Notes: generated from the sequence alone by a model not told the origin. A stretch of DNA of 64,000 nucleotides from JAKAWQ01 sp963745975 (GCA_963745975.1 CAVUZJ010000009.1:1116001-1180000), one strand, 5' to 3'; shown: positions 35,543 through 45,335, counted from the first letter of the stretch. Numbers and translations are program-made.

Positions 35543-37012
35543 TCAGAGGATGAGGCCCGGCACGGTCCCCTCGTCAAGCGGCCAGATCGGCCGCCCCACT
35601 CGCCTGTAAGGGATGCGCGCGTAGTTCCGATCGAGCGGTCCGTCGCTTTCCACGTACAGCACCTGGTGCGCGATCGGGCCGAATGCGGCCATGAAGTGGT
35701 TGGTGGACTTGACGAGGAGGATCTCCCGCCCGAGCGGATTGATGCCGAGGTTCGAAAAAAGCTCGAGGCCGAGTGCTTGCGTCCGCTTCTCGATCAGCAC
35801 CACCTCGACCCCGCCAAGGCCGATCGCCGCGCAGTCCCCGAGCGGGACCTGCGTCGGGCCGAAGCTCTGCCAGCAGTCGCGCTTGAGCGCCAGGACCTCC
35901 ACCACAGCGTCGATCGGCGTGCCCGAAGTGGGCCCGATCTTGCCGCCGAAGCGAAGCGGAAGGCGCGCACCGACGCCCGCATCGAAGCAGAGCTTCGCCG
36001 CGATCGGATCCCAGATCGGCCCGACCGCCGCCCGCCCCACGCCCCGTTCGATGAGGCGCCTCAGGATCGTCGTGTTGTCGGAAGGCGCGCCACCGCCTGC
36101 GTTGTCCGCCGGGTCCGCGAGCACCACCGGCTCGCCCGAGGCGGCGAGCGCCGCGTCGATCGCGGCATCGGGCGAGAGGTACTCGGGCGCGGTCCGGCCC
36201 CGCATTGCCACGAACTCGGCGCCGATCCGGCTCGCCATCCGGTCCGCCGCCTCCTTGTCCCTATCCGCGACGACCAGCACCCGGCCGGAAAGCTCCGGCA
36301 CGTCCGCATAGGGAAAGCAATGGCCGACGGAAATCGAGAGAATGCCGCCCTTGCCTTCGAGTTCCATGATGCGATCGACGAAGCCCCGCATCAAGGGCAG
36401 CGTCGTCGGGTAGCTTCCGATCTGCCGGCAATCGTAGAGCGACATCACCGGCCGGATCTCCCCGCGCAGCGCCCGCAGCACGAGGCCGAGCAGGTCCTCG
36501 GCGCGCTCCACCACGTCGGTGTGCGGGAATTCCTTGTGCAGAACGATGATATCGGAGAGGCGCACGCGCTTCAGCGTGAGATGGCAATGCGGATCGAGCT
36601 CCACCCCGATCACTGTGCGCGCGCCCACGATCTCGCGCACCCGCTCGATGATGTCTCCTTCGACATCGTCGTAGCCGTGCGCGACCATCGCCCCGTGCAG
36701 GCCGAGCAGCACGCCGTCCACCGGCAGCGCCGCCTTGAGCTCGGCAAGAATGGCATCGCGCATGAACTCGTAGTCCGCGCGGTTGGTGAGCCCGGCGGGG
36801 CTCGCGGCAAAGCAGCTCCCCTCGACCAGCGTGAATTTTTCCTCGGCCGCGCGCCGCCGGGCAACCCAGAGCGGCGCGGTGCACATCAGCGGTGTGGCGT
36901 CGGGATGTTCGCCCGGACGGAGGAAGACGCATTCCTTATAGGCGTCGAGGCTGGTGGGCAGCGGGGAGAAGGTGTTCGTTTCGGTCGCGAGCGTGGCCGA
37001 GAAGAGGCGCAT
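35543..37012 (-). CDS. M81-family metallopeptidase (microcystinase C/MlrC-like)
   Basis: The 489-aa protein from MRLFSATLATETNTFSPLPT matches the M81 family N-terminus. Probable metal ligands occur in GLHGAMVAHGYDDVEGD (about 117-133) and GVELDPHCHLTLKRV. DNAGGGAPSDNT and KSTNHFMAAFGPIA are further conserved blocks. The length fits MlrC homologues (about 500 aa), which hydrolyse small linear peptides. It is transcribed first in the transporter operon, so imported peptides are the likely substrate. Upstream Mets belong to a shadow frame. Confidence 0.88.
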   Translation of the reverse strand: MRLFSATLATETNTFSPLPTSLDAYKECVFLRPGEHPDATPLMCTAPLWVARRRAAEEKFTLVEGSCFAASPAGLTNRADYEFMRDAILAELKAALPVDGVLLGLHGAMVAHGYDDVEGDIIERVREIVGARTVIGVELDPHCHLTLKRVRLSDIIVLHKEFPHTDVVERAEDLLGLVLRALRGEIRPVMSLYDCRQIGSYPTTLPLMRGFVDRIMELEGKGGILSISVGHCFPYADVPELSGRVLVVADRDKEAADRMASRIGAEFVAMRGRTAPEYLSPDAAIDAALAASGEPVVLADPADNAGGGAPSDNTTILRRLIERGVGRAAVGPIWDPIAAKLCFDAGVGARLPLRFGGKIGPTSGTPIDAVVEVLALKRDCWQSFGPTQVPLGDCAAIGLGGVEVVLIEKRTQALGLELFSNLGINPLGREILLVKSTNHFMAAFGPIAHQVLYVESDGPLDRNYARIPYRRVGRPIWPLDEGTVPGLIL

Positions 37013-37076
37013 CCGGCAGGTCCTTGATCGCAGCGCGCGAGCATCGGCCCGCCCCGCGGGGCCGTAAACCTGCGGC

Positions 37077-38642
37077 TTAGCGCACCACGTCGGTGACGGC
37101 CTCGCGCCCGAGGACCTGCGCCAGCCGATCAAGCCGTCGCACCACGCCCTCGCCGGCGAAGACGCCCGTGCACTCGGAAAGCCGGAGCACGAGGCGCGAG
37201 CCTTCGAGGGAAAGGGCGGTCCCGGCGAGCAGCGCGGGCGTGCCGGCCGAGAGCGTGTAGGCCAGCCGGAGCGCAATGCCGAGCGCCTCGGCGCGGTTGG
37301 CCGCGGCCATGTCGAGCAGCGAGCGCACGGGTGCCAGGAAGGAAGCGCCGCGATCCGCCTCGTAGCGCAGCGCCAGCACGAGGGCGAGGAAGGCGCGGGC
37401 GTGGTGGTCGAGCCCGATGCCGGGCTGGCGCAGCACGCGCAAAAAGGTCTGCTCGGCGCGGTATTCCGGATGCTCGCGGCTGCCGATATCGCTCATCCAG
37501 CACGCCGCCTCGCGCAGCCGCACGGCTTCGGCCAATTCGCCGGGAAAGAGCGGCTCGGTCCAGGCGATCAGTGCCGGCGCCAGCCGCGGGTCGCGCCCGA
37601 GCCGGTCGCCGAATTCCCTGGCCGCCGCAAGCAGCGGATCCTCGGCGCGCACGCTCTCGGGCACATGGCGCATGAACCAGCCTTCGCGCAGCCCGTTGGC
37701 CGAGAACACGACCCGCGCCGCCGCGGTCGCGCGCAACAGACGCCGCAGCGTCACTGCGGCGTAGGGCAGATCCTCGAGCCGCCGCCGCGGCGCCCCCGGC
37801 AGCCGCTCGAGCGCGCGCTGCGAGGCCGCAGCGATGACACCGGTGAGATCGCGCGCCTCGTCGCGGCCGAGCGTGTAGTGGTGCACCATGGCGAGCGGGT
37901 AGCTCGTCTGCGCGATATGGATGCGGGCGAGCGCGCGGAACGTGCCGCCCACCAGATAGAGATCCCGCCCCGCGCCCTGGGGAAGCCAGGAGACGCCGGC
38001 GAGATCGCCGTCCACGGTCGTGCGTGCGCGCACGATATCGCCGCGCGCGCGCTCGGCGAGACGGATCACGCCGAGCCGCAGCGTCGCCGCCTCGCCCGCC
38101 CGCCCATGGTCGAGCCGGACCAGCTCGAGCGACCCGCCGCCGACATCGGCGAGCACGCCGTCGGCGGCGGGGATGCCGCAGAGCACGCCCTCCGCGGAAA
38201 GTGCGGCCTCCTCTTCCCCGGAAATAATGCGGATCCGCACACCGGGCATGCGCGCGGCGACCCGGGCCACGAACTCCCGCCCGTTCTCGGCGTCCCGCAC
38301 CGCCGAGGTCGCCAGCACCTCGAAGGGCGAGGCACCCATCGCCGCGACGATCGCCTGGTAGCGATGCATCACCGTCATCGCCTGCGCCATCGTGTCGGCA
38401 TCGAGCCTTCCGCTCGCCTCGAGCCCGCGGCCGAGACGGATCACCGCCTTCTCGTTGACGATGCCGAGCGGATTGCGCCCGCGTCCCTGGAACACCACGA
38501 GCCGCACCGAGTTCGAGCCGAGGTCCACCACCGCCATGCGCGAGAGGCCGTCGCGCCCGATGCGGAGCGGCGGCGCGCCGTCGAGTTCGGAAACCAGCTC
38601 CGCCGCGCCGGATGCCGTTACCTCCTGGAGGCTCGCCGGCAC
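37077..38642 (-). CDS. ppx: Exopolyphosphatase, Ppx/GppA family
   Basis: The 521-aa ASKHA phosphatase has MAVVDLGSNSVRLVVFQGRG (about 36-55), EEEAALSAEG and the second phosphate loop DVGGGSLELVRLDHG, then a C-terminal HD-like helical domain. It releases phosphate from polyphosphate or pppGpp. It starts 3 bp after the ppk stop, the familiar ppk-ppx arrangement. Translation could also start at the internal MAVVDLGS Met, giving about 486 aa. Confidence 0.92.
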   Translation of the reverse strand: MPASLQEVTASGAAELVSELDGAPPLRIGRDGLSRMAVVDLGSNSVRLVVFQGRGRNPLGIVNEKAVIRLGRGLEASGRLDADTMAQAMTVMHRYQAIVAAMGASPFEVLATSAVRDAENGREFVARVAARMPGVRIRIISGEEEAALSAEGVLCGIPAADGVLADVGGGSLELVRLDHGRAGEAATLRLGVIRLAERARGDIVRARTTVDGDLAGVSWLPQGAGRDLYLVGGTFRALARIHIAQTSYPLAMVHHYTLGRDEARDLTGVIAAASQRALERLPGAPRRRLEDLPYAAVTLRRLLRATAAARVVFSANGLREGWFMRHVPESVRAEDPLLAAAREFGDRLGRDPRLAPALIAWTEPLFPGELAEAVRLREAACWMSDIGSREHPEYRAEQTFLRVLRQPGIGLDHHARAFLALVLALRYEADRGASFLAPVRSLLDMAAANRAEALGIALRLAYTLSAGTPALLAGTALSLEGSRLVLRLSECTGVFAGEGVVRRLDRLAQVLGREAVTDVVR

Positions 38643-38645
38643 CGT

Positions 38646-40946
38646 TCAGTCCTGGCTGACCCGGTCGGGCCGGCGCATCGGCATCGGGGACGAAGCCGGC
38701 AAGGGTCCGTGCAACGCCGAGCCGCGCCCCGATAGCGAGGGGTTGGTCATGAAATACTCGTGCGCCGAAACCGGCTTGCGCCCGGGCTCGAGCCGCCGCC
38801 ACGCCGCGTCGGGGCCGAGCTCCCAGGACTGCATATTGTCGCGCAGATTGACCACCATGATCTGGTCGAGCACCTGCGCGTGCACGGTCGGGTTATGGAT
38901 CGGCACCAGGCTCTCGATTCGCCATTCCATGTTGCGCGTCATCCAGTCGGCGCTGCTGATGAAGACGAGCGCCCGGCGCGAGGGCAGCGGATGGCCGTTG
39001 CCGAAGACGCAGATCCGGGCATGCTCGAGGAACCGCCCGACGATCGACTTCACCCGGATGTTCTCCGAAAGCCCCGGAACGCCGGGGCGCAGGCAGCAGA
39101 TGCCGCGGACGACCGCCATCACCTTCACCCCGGCGGCGGAGGCGGCATAGAGCCGGTCGATCAGCTTCTCGTCCACCAGGCTGTTCAGCTTGAGCCAGAT
39201 GCCGGCGGGCTTGCCCTCGCGGGCGAAGGCGATCTCCGCGGCGATCAGCGCCTCGAGCCGCGAGCGGATGGTGAGCGGGGAGAAGGCGAGCGCGTCCATC
39301 TTCTCCGGCTCCGCGTAGCCGGTCATGTAGTTAAAGAGCCTCGCCGCGTCGCGCGTCAGGTCCGGGTCGCAGGTGAAGAAGCTGAGGTCGGTGTAGATGC
39401 GCGCGGTGATGGGGTGGTAGTTGCCGGTGCCGAAATGGGCATAGGCGCGCATGCCGCCGCCTTCGCGCCGCACCACGAACGAGAGCTTGGCGTGCGTCTT
39501 CCGGCCCGGCATGCCGAACACCACCTGCACGCCCGCCGCCTCCAGGCTGCGCGCGAGGCGGATATTCACCTCCTCGTCGAAGCGGGCGCGCAGCTCCACC
39601 ATCGCGGTGACCGACTTGCCCGCCTCCGCCGCCTCGATCAGCGCCTTGACGATCGGGCTGTCCCGCGTCGTGCGGTAGAGCGTCTGCTTCACCGCGACCA
39701 CGTTCGGATCCGCCGCCGCCTCGCGCAGGAACTGCACCACCACGTCGAAGCTCTCGAACGGATGGTGGACGATGATGTCCTTGGCGCGGATCGCGGCGAA
39801 GCAGTCCCCGCCGAAGTCGCGGATGCGCTCGGGAAAGCGCGGCGTGAAGGGCGGGAACTGAAGATCCGGCCGATCGTCGACGATCAGCGCGCGCAGATCC
39901 GCGATCCCCAGCATGCCGGGCTGGACGAACACGTCCTCGTCGGGCACGGCAAGGGCGTCGGCGACGAACCCGCGCAGGTCCTCAGGCATCGCCGAAGCCA
40001 CCGAGAGATGGATCGCGACCCCGCGCCGGCGGCGCTTGAGCGCGCTCTCGTACGAGCGCACCAGGTCCTCGGCCTCCTCCTCGAACTCGACGTCGGTGTC
40101 GCGGATCAGCCGGAAGAGGCCGGCGCCGACGCGGTGGAAGCCGGGAAAGAGGCGCTCGAGGAAGAGATAGACCAGCTCCTCGAGCATGATGAAGCGGATC
40201 GGCTCGCCCGCCGCGGACGGCAGGCGCACGAAGCGCTCGATCTGTGCCGGCATCGGCACCAGCGCCCGCATGTCGTGCTGGTCCGCCTCGCGCACCAGCC
40301 GGAGCGCCAGCACCAGGCCCATGTTCGGGATGAACGGAAAGGGATGGGCCGGGTCGATCGCGAGCGGGGTCAGCACCGGGAAGACCCGCTCCATGAACCA
40401 GGTCTCGAGCCAGGCGCGGTCGGCGGCGGAGAGCTGCACCGCCTCGAGCACGATCAGCCCGGCCGCCTCGAGCTCCTCGCGCAAGCCGCACCAGACGCGG
40501 TTCTGCTCGAGCATCAGCGCGCGCGCCCGCACCCCGATCTCGGCCAGCTGCTGGGCCGGCGTGCGCCCGTCGGGCGAGACCGCCACCACGCCCGCCTTGG
40601 CCTGTCCGATCAGCCCGGCGACGCGGACCGAGAAGAACTCGTCGAGGTTGGAGGCGCTGATCGAGACGAAGCGCAGCCGCTCGAGCAGCGGGTGGCGCCG
40701 GTTCTCGGCCTCCTCGACGACGCGGCGGTTGAAGTCGAGCCACGAAAGCTCGCGGTTGATGAACCGCTCCGGGCTCGCGGGGTCGATCGCCGGTTGGGGC
40801 GCCGGTTGGGGCGCCGGTTGGGGCGCCGGGGGGGTCGCCAGGGGAGTCGCCAATGAAATCGGGGCCGTCACGGCGCGGCCAGAGGCCGCTTCCGGCGCGT
40901 CGCGTTCGGCTAAGGGGGCGCTTTCGCGAAGAGGGGCGCTGCTCAT
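38646..40946 (-). CDS. ppk: Polyphosphate kinase 1
   Basis: The 766-aa protein from MSSAPLRESAPLAERD has RFINRELSWLDFNRRVVEEA (N-domain), the head domain, and two C-terminal PLD-like domains holding the phospho-His motif RKTHAKLSFV and the second His region NPTVHAQVLDQIM. It makes polyphosphate from ATP reversibly. AGAGGA precedes the chosen Met. The Ala/Pro-rich N-terminal tail (about 30-55) contains a tandem PAPQ repeat and is likely disordered. It lies between hda and ppx. Confidence 0.95.
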   Translation of the reverse strand: MSSAPLRESAPLAERDAPEAASGRAVTAPISLATPLATPPAPQPAPQPAPQPAIDPASPERFINRELSWLDFNRRVVEEAENRRHPLLERLRFVSISASNLDEFFSVRVAGLIGQAKAGVVAVSPDGRTPAQQLAEIGVRARALMLEQNRVWCGLREELEAAGLIVLEAVQLSAADRAWLETWFMERVFPVLTPLAIDPAHPFPFIPNMGLVLALRLVREADQHDMRALVPMPAQIERFVRLPSAAGEPIRFIMLEELVYLFLERLFPGFHRVGAGLFRLIRDTDVEFEEEAEDLVRSYESALKRRRRGVAIHLSVASAMPEDLRGFVADALAVPDEDVFVQPGMLGIADLRALIVDDRPDLQFPPFTPRFPERIRDFGGDCFAAIRAKDIIVHHPFESFDVVVQFLREAAADPNVVAVKQTLYRTTRDSPIVKALIEAAEAGKSVTAMVELRARFDEEVNIRLARSLEAAGVQVVFGMPGRKTHAKLSFVVRREGGGMRAYAHFGTGNYHPITARIYTDLSFFTCDPDLTRDAARLFNYMTGYAEPEKMDALAFSPLTIRSRLEALIAAEIAFAREGKPAGIWLKLNSLVDEKLIDRLYAASAAGVKVMAVVRGICCLRPGVPGLSENIRVKSIVGRFLEHARICVFGNGHPLPSRRALVFISSADWMTRNMEWRIESLVPIHNPTVHAQVLDQIMVVNLRDNMQSWELGPDAAWRRLEPGRKPVSAHEYFMTNPSLSGRGSALHGPLPASSPMPMRRPDRVSQD
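40788..40829. repeat. 12-bp minisatellite inside ppk
   Basis: The unit CGCCGGTTGGGG occurs three and a half times head to tail. It encodes PAPQ repeats in the N-terminal tail of polyphosphate kinase. In-frame unit length means copy number can vary without breaking the gene. Confidence 0.9.
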
Positions 40947-40972
40947 GGTTCCTCTTACCTGAACGCGCGATC

Positions 40973-41671
40973 TTACAGGAGGGAAGGGGCCGGTGGGGAG
41001 CACGGCATCAAATCGTCATCGTCCAGCAACGATCCGAGTGCCGCGACCGCCATCCGCCGCCCGACCGGCCGCCCGGCCGCGAGCGAGGCGCGGTCGAGCC
41101 TCGCCACCGCCTCGCCCAGCGCGGCCGGGTGCCGCGGCAGCCGCGCCAGCAGCCAGCCATGCAAGCTGGGCGGCAGGACGAGCTGGCGGGCGGAGAGGAG
41201 CCGGGCGAAGAGCACGCCGAGCAGCGCCTCGTCCGGCGCCGCCACGGGCACCGCGTGGATCGAGGCGAGCCGGCTCGCAAGGTCGGCAAGCCGCACCCGC
41301 CAGCGCGAGGGCGGCTCCCGGCCGGCGAGCAGCACCGCGAACCCGGCCTCGTGCGCGGCGTTCAGGAGATGGAGGAGCGAGGCCTCCTCGGCCGCGAGGT
41401 CGGCGTCGTCAACCGCCATCGCCGCCCGCGGCGCCGGCGGCAGGCCGCGCAGCTCCGGCCCCGCCAGCACCGCCGCCCCCGCCCCTTGGGCCCAGATGTG
41501 CAGGAGGTGCGACTTCCCCACCCCCGCCTCGCCCCAGAGCGCGAGCCGGCCTTGCGGCCACTCCGCGGGCCGCGCCAGCCACCGCCGTGCCGCCTCGTTC
41601 GACGGCGCCGCCACGAAATCGTCGGGCGAGAAATCCGCCACCTCGGGGAAGGGCAGCGGCAGCTGGCGCAA
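40973..41671 (-). CDS. hdaA: Hda-like DnaA regulatory inactivator
   Basis: The 232-aa DnaA-like AAA protein begins MRQLPLPFPE, a clamp-binding motif expected of Hda. It has Walker A GEAGVGKSH (47-55), MAVDDADLA as Walker B and sensor regions (LLAGREPPSRWRVRLADLASRL shown as REPPSRWRVRLADLASRL). It lacks the DNA-binding domain IV of DnaA. Hda with the sliding clamp stimulates DnaA-ATP hydrolysis to prevent re-initiation. It sits between the PerM-like gene and ppk, a common alphaproteobacterial order. Confidence 0.86.
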   Translation of the reverse strand: MRQLPLPFPEVADFSPDDFVAAPSNEAARRWLARPAEWPQGRLALWGEAGVGKSHLLHIWAQGAGAAVLAGPELRGLPPAPRAAMAVDDADLAAEEASLLHLLNAAHEAGFAVLLAGREPPSRWRVRLADLASRLASIHAVPVAAPDEALLGVLFARLLSARQLVLPPSLHGWLLARLPRHPAALGEAVARLDRASLAAGRPVGRRMAVAALGSLLDDDDLMPCSPPAPSLL

Positions 41672-41676
41672 CGCCT

Positions 41677-42879
41677 TCAGCGCTCCGGCTCCGTGGGCGG
41701 ATCGAGATAGAGCGGGCTATGGAGATAGCGGCGCAGCCAGAAGCGGGCCAGCACGCCGATCACCGCCGTCACCGGCACCGCCAGCAGCACGCCGAGGAAG
41801 CCGAACGCAGCACCTCCGGCGAACAGCGCGAAGATCACCCACACCGCCGGCAGCTCCACCCGATCGCCGAGGAAGCGCGGATAGATCACGTAGCTCTCGA
41901 TCAGGTTGCCGATCACGAAAACCGCACCTACCCGAATGAGGCCGGACCAGAGCGGGAACTGCGCGAGCCCGAGCCCCACCGACACGACCGCCCCGGTAAT
42001 CGTCCCGACATAGGGGATGAAGGAGAGAAGGCCCGCCGAAAGCCCGACGATCAGCCCGAGATCGAGACCGATCACCGAGAGGCCGGCGGCATAGAAGAGG
42101 GCGAGGAAGAGGCAGCAGAGAAGCTGCCCGCGCAGCCAGGCCGAAAGGATCCGGTCCACCTCGTGCGCCTGCAACCGCAGCACCGCTGCATAGCGCCGCG
42201 GCAGCCACGAATCGACGCGCGCGACCACCTTGGGCCAGTCGCGCAGCAGGTAGAACGCGACCACCGGCGTCACGATGGCGAGCGAGAGCACGTTGAACAG
42301 CGCAACGCCGCCGGTGATCAGCCGCGTCAGCGCCTGCGCGACGAAGCTCAGGATGGCGCCCGCCTGGCTGGTGACGAGGTCCTGGAGCTTGCCGTTGATG
42401 TAGTCCGGCCCGAGGCTCTTCTGCAGATTGGTCATGATCGTCTGGGCGAAGTTGCGCAGGCCCACCACGTACTGGGGCAGCCGCGCGCCGAGCACGCCCA
42501 CCTGCTGCACGACCAGCGGATAGAGCAGCAGCATGACCATCAGCCCGACGGCGATCAGGCCGATGATCAGAATGAGGGCGGCGAGCGCGCGCGGCAGGCC
42601 GAGCTTGGTCAATTGCCGCGCCACCGGGTCGAGGAAATAGGCGATCCCGGAGGCGGCGACGAAAGGCAGCAGGATCGAGGAGAAGAACGAAAGCACGAGC
42701 CAGGCGGCGATGGCCAGCCCGGCGATCAGCGACCAGCGCTGCAGCGCCGTCGCGTGCCCGGCCCCCTCCGGGCCGCCCGGCACCGGCAGCGCGGGCTCCA
42801 CGCGCGCGCGCTCGCCGCTCCGCTCGCGCGGCCCGGACCCCGTCACGACCGGCCCGGCCTGATGTCCAGGCGGCGTCAT
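41677..42879 (-). CDS. AI-2E/PerM-family membrane transporter
   Basis: The 400-aa protein has an N-terminal TM pair (WSLIAGLAIAAWLVLSFFSS shown as LIAGLAIAAWLVLSF), a long helical stretch (about 120-200) and C-terminal TMs with FIPYVGTITGAVVSVGLGL and FGFLGVLLAVPVTAVIGVL. This is the standard AI-2E transporter layout. Substrate is not predictable. The ATG at 42879 overlaps the PgsA-like stop by ATGA; another Met at 42888 is possible. It ends 5 bp before hda. Confidence 0.85.
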   Translation of the reverse strand: MTPPGHQAGPVVTGSGPRERSGERARVEPALPVPGGPEGAGHATALQRWSLIAGLAIAAWLVLSFFSSILLPFVAASGIAYFLDPVARQLTKLGLPRALAALILIIGLIAVGLMVMLLLYPLVVQQVGVLGARLPQYVVGLRNFAQTIMTNLQKSLGPDYINGKLQDLVTSQAGAILSFVAQALTRLITGGVALFNVLSLAIVTPVVAFYLLRDWPKVVARVDSWLPRRYAAVLRLQAHEVDRILSAWLRGQLLCCLFLALFYAAGLSVIGLDLGLIVGLSAGLLSFIPYVGTITGAVVSVGLGLAQFPLWSGLIRVGAVFVIGNLIESYVIYPRFLGDRVELPAVWVIFALFAGGAAFGFLGVLLAVPVTAVIGVLARFWLRRYLHSPLYLDPPTEPER

Positions 42880-43439
42880 CGGAGCCATGCCGTCCGCCGC
42901 ACATAGGCCGCACCCGAGGCGAGCGTGCTCGCCGCCACAACCCAGAGCAGCGGGGCGAGCAGCTCGCGGGCCGGAACGCCGAGCGCGCTCAACAGCAGCG
43001 CCGCCGCCACCAGCACGATCTGCAGCGCCGTGTTCACCTTGGAGATGAAGAGCGGCCGGATCGCCACCGGCTGGCCCACCACGCCGAGCAGCAGCACCCC
43101 GCCGACGATGAGAAGGTCGCGGAACACCACGAGGATCGCGATCCAGGCCGGCAGCACCTCGATCGAGGCCAGCGTCACGTACATGCTCACAAGCAGCACC
43201 TTGTCCGCCACCGGGTCGAGCACCGCGCCGACCGCGCTCGACCGCCCGTGACGGGCGAGCCAGCCATCCACCGCATCGCTCGCCCCCGCCACGACGAAGA
43301 GCCCGAACGCAACGGCGAGGTCGTGGCGGAGCACCAGCCACACGGCGAGCGGAACGGCGCAAAGGCGCGCCAGCGTGATCGCATTGGGCAGGGTGACAAG
43401 CCCAAGCGGCACGCTCGCGCCGCGGGACCCGTCAGCCAT
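42876..43439 (-). CDS. CDP-alcohol phosphatidyltransferase (PgsA-like)
   Basis: The 187-aa membrane enzyme from MADGSRGASVPLG has LPNAITLARLCAVPLAVWL and the CDP-alcohol motif SDAVDGWLARHGRSSAVGAVLDPVADK (Asp-rich, shown as DAVDGWLAR then GAVLDPVADK). Five or so TM segments follow. PgsA makes phosphatidylglycerol-phosphate from CDP-diacylglycerol; a paralogue with another alcohol is possible. It heads the minus-strand perM-hda-ppk-ppx run and is divergent from purM, sharing a 196-bp promoter gap. Confidence 0.82.
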   Translation of the reverse strand: MADGSRGASVPLGLVTLPNAITLARLCAVPLAVWLVLRHDLAVAFGLFVVAGASDAVDGWLARHGRSSAVGAVLDPVADKVLLVSMYVTLASIEVLPAWIAILVVFRDLLIVGGVLLLGVVGQPVAIRPLFISKVNTALQIVLVAAALLLSALGVPARELLAPLLWVVAASTLASGAAYVRRTAWLR

Positions 43440-43635
43440 CCGCCCCGCCCCCCCGCGCGCGGGCACTTGCCTCACAACCCAAGACCAATCTCACCATTCC
43501 CGCCGCCACGGTGGCATTTTCTTGCGGGCCCTTGTATCCGGTTCCCGCCGCCTCGGGCGCACCCAACCGCTCCACCGAAGGCCATGCTCCCGGCCCGGGC
43601 GGCCGCCTGCCATGGCCCATAGCCTATCGGAGTGC

Positions 43636-44706
43636 ATGACGAAGAGCACCACCTATCGCGCCGCCGGCGTGGACATCGAAGCCGGGGAGTCCCTGGTGGG
43701 CGCCATCCGCGCGCTCGCTTCCGCCACCGCCCGCCCCGGCGTGCTCGGCGGCATCGGCGGCTTCGCGGCCGCCTTCGACCCCCGCACCGCCGGCTACGAA
43801 GACCCGATCCTGCTCGCCACCACCGACGGCGTCGGCACCAAGCTCGCCCTCGCGCAGGCCTGCGGCCGCCACGACACGGTCGGGCGCGACCTCGTCGCGA
43901 TGTGCGTGAACGACCTCGTCGTGCAAGGCGCGGAGCCGCTCTTCTTCCTCGATTATTTCGCGACCGGCCATCTCCGCCCCGACGAAGCCGCGACCGTGAT
44001 CGCCGGCGTCGCCGCCGGCTGCCGGGAGGCCGGCTGCGCGCTCATCGGCGGCGAGACCGCCGAGATGCCGGGCATGTATGCCGCCGGCGAATACGATCTC
44101 GCCGGCTTCGCCGTCGGCGCCGTCGCCCGCGGCCAAATGCTGCCCCGCGACGTCGCGCCGGGCGACATCGTCCTCGGCCTCGCTGCGAGCGGCGTCCACT
44201 CGAACGGCTTCTCCCTCGTCCGCCGCATCGCGGCCGACGCCGGCCTTCCGTGGGACCACCCCGCTCCCTTCGCCCCCGGCCAGACGGTCGGCGAGGCGCT
44301 CCTCACCCCGACCCGCCTCTATGTCCGCCCCGTCCTCGCCCTCGCCCGCGCGGGCCTGCTCAAGGCCGCCGCCCACATCACCGGCGGCGGCCTGCCCGGC
44401 AACCTGGCCCGCGCGCTGCCCGAGGGCACCGCCGCCCTGCTCGACCCTGCCTCATGGGAGGTGCCCGCCGTCTTCGGCTGGCTCGCGCGCACCGGCGGGG
44501 TGGAAGCCGCGGAGATGCTCCGCGTCTTCAATTGCGGGATCGGCATGGCGCTGATCGTCGCGCCGGCGGCGGCCGCGGAGGCCGAGGCAAGGCTCGTTCA
44601 GGCCGGCGAGCGCGTCTTCCGCATCGGCCGGGTTGTGGCTGGCTCGGGGCCCGGCGCCGGGCCGGCCTCGGTCGCGATCGCGCCGCCGCCCGGCTGGCCG
44701 GGATGA
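43636..44706 (+). CDS. purM: Phosphoribosylformylglycinamidine cyclo-ligase (AIR synthetase)
   Basis: The 356-aa enzyme from MTKSTTYRAAGVDIEAGE has ATTDGVGTKLALAQACGRHDT (shown as TTDGVGTKLALAQ), MCVNDLVVQGAEPLFFLDYFAT (shown as CVNDLVVQGAEPLFFLDY) and CALIGGETAEMPGMY, all diagnostic of PurM. It closes the imidazole ring in purine synthesis. The chosen Met follows a CGGAG element; MAHSLSECM at 43612 is an alternative. It overlaps purN by ATGA. Confidence 0.95.
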   Translation: MTKSTTYRAAGVDIEAGESLVGAIRALASATARPGVLGGIGGFAAAFDPRTAGYEDPILLATTDGVGTKLALAQACGRHDTVGRDLVAMCVNDLVVQGAEPLFFLDYFATGHLRPDEAATVIAGVAAGCREAGCALIGGETAEMPGMYAAGEYDLAGFAVGAVARGQMLPRDVAPGDIVLGLAASGVHSNGFSLVRRIAADAGLPWDHPAPFAPGQTVGEALLTPTRLYVRPVLALARAGLLKAAAHITGGGLPGNLARALPEGTAALLDPASWEVPAVFGWLARTGGVEAAEMLRVFNCGIGMALIVAPAAAAEAEARLVQAGERVFRIGRVVAGSGPGAGPASVAIAPPPGWPG

Positions 44707-45335
44707 GGCAGCGGACCGCAATCCTCATCAGCGGCCGCGGCACCAACATGGCTGCACTCGCCCGCGCCGCCGCCGATCCCCAATTTCCTGCCGAGATCTC
44801 GCTCGTCCTCTCCAACCGCCCCGCCGCGCCCGGCCTCGCACTCGCCCAAGAAGCCGGGATCGCAACCGCGGTGATCCCGCGCTGCGGTACCGCCCGCGAG
44901 GACCACGAGGCCGCCATCGACGCCGCGCTCCGCCGCCACGATATCGCGCTCGTCTGCCTCGCGGGCTACCTCCGCATCCTCTCGCCCTTCCTGGTCCGCC
45001 GCTGGGCGGGCCGGATGCTCAACATCCACCCGAGCCTTCTGCCCGCCTTTCCGGGGCTCGAGACGCACGCGCGAGCACTCGCCGCCGGGGTCAAGCTGCA
45101 TGGCTGCACCGTCCATCTCGTGAGCGAGCGGCTCGATGACGGGACCATCCTCGCCCAGGCCGCCGTGCCCGTGCTCGCCGGCGATACGCCCGAGACCCTC
45201 GCCGCCCGGGTGCTCGCCCAGGAGCACCGGATCTATCCGCTGGCGCTCGGGCTCATGGCCGGCGGCACCGCCGAGGCCGCCGCCGCCGGGGCGGCGCTGC
45301 TGAACCCCTTGCCGCCGGGGCCGCCGGCGAAATAA
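44703..45335 (+). CDS. purN: Phosphoribosylglycinamide formyltransferase
   Basis: The 210-aa enzyme has the GART fold: TAILISGRGTNMAALARAA at the N-terminus, VCLAGYLRILSPFLV, and the catalytic Asn-His-Asp set in MLNIHPSLLPAFPGLETHARAL (shown as NIHPSLLPAFPG) and HLVSERLDDGTILAQA. It adds the first formyl group in purine synthesis. Its ATG overlaps the purM stop, so purMN are translationally coupled. Confidence 0.95.
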   Translation: MRQRTAILISGRGTNMAALARAAADPQFPAEISLVLSNRPAAPGLALAQEAGIATAVIPRCGTAREDHEAAIDAALRRHDIALVCLAGYLRILSPFLVRRWAGRMLNIHPSLLPAFPGLETHARALAAGVKLHGCTVHLVSERLDDGTILAQAAVPVLAGDTPETLAARVLAQEHRIYPLALGLMAGGTAEAAAAGAALLNPLPPGPPAK

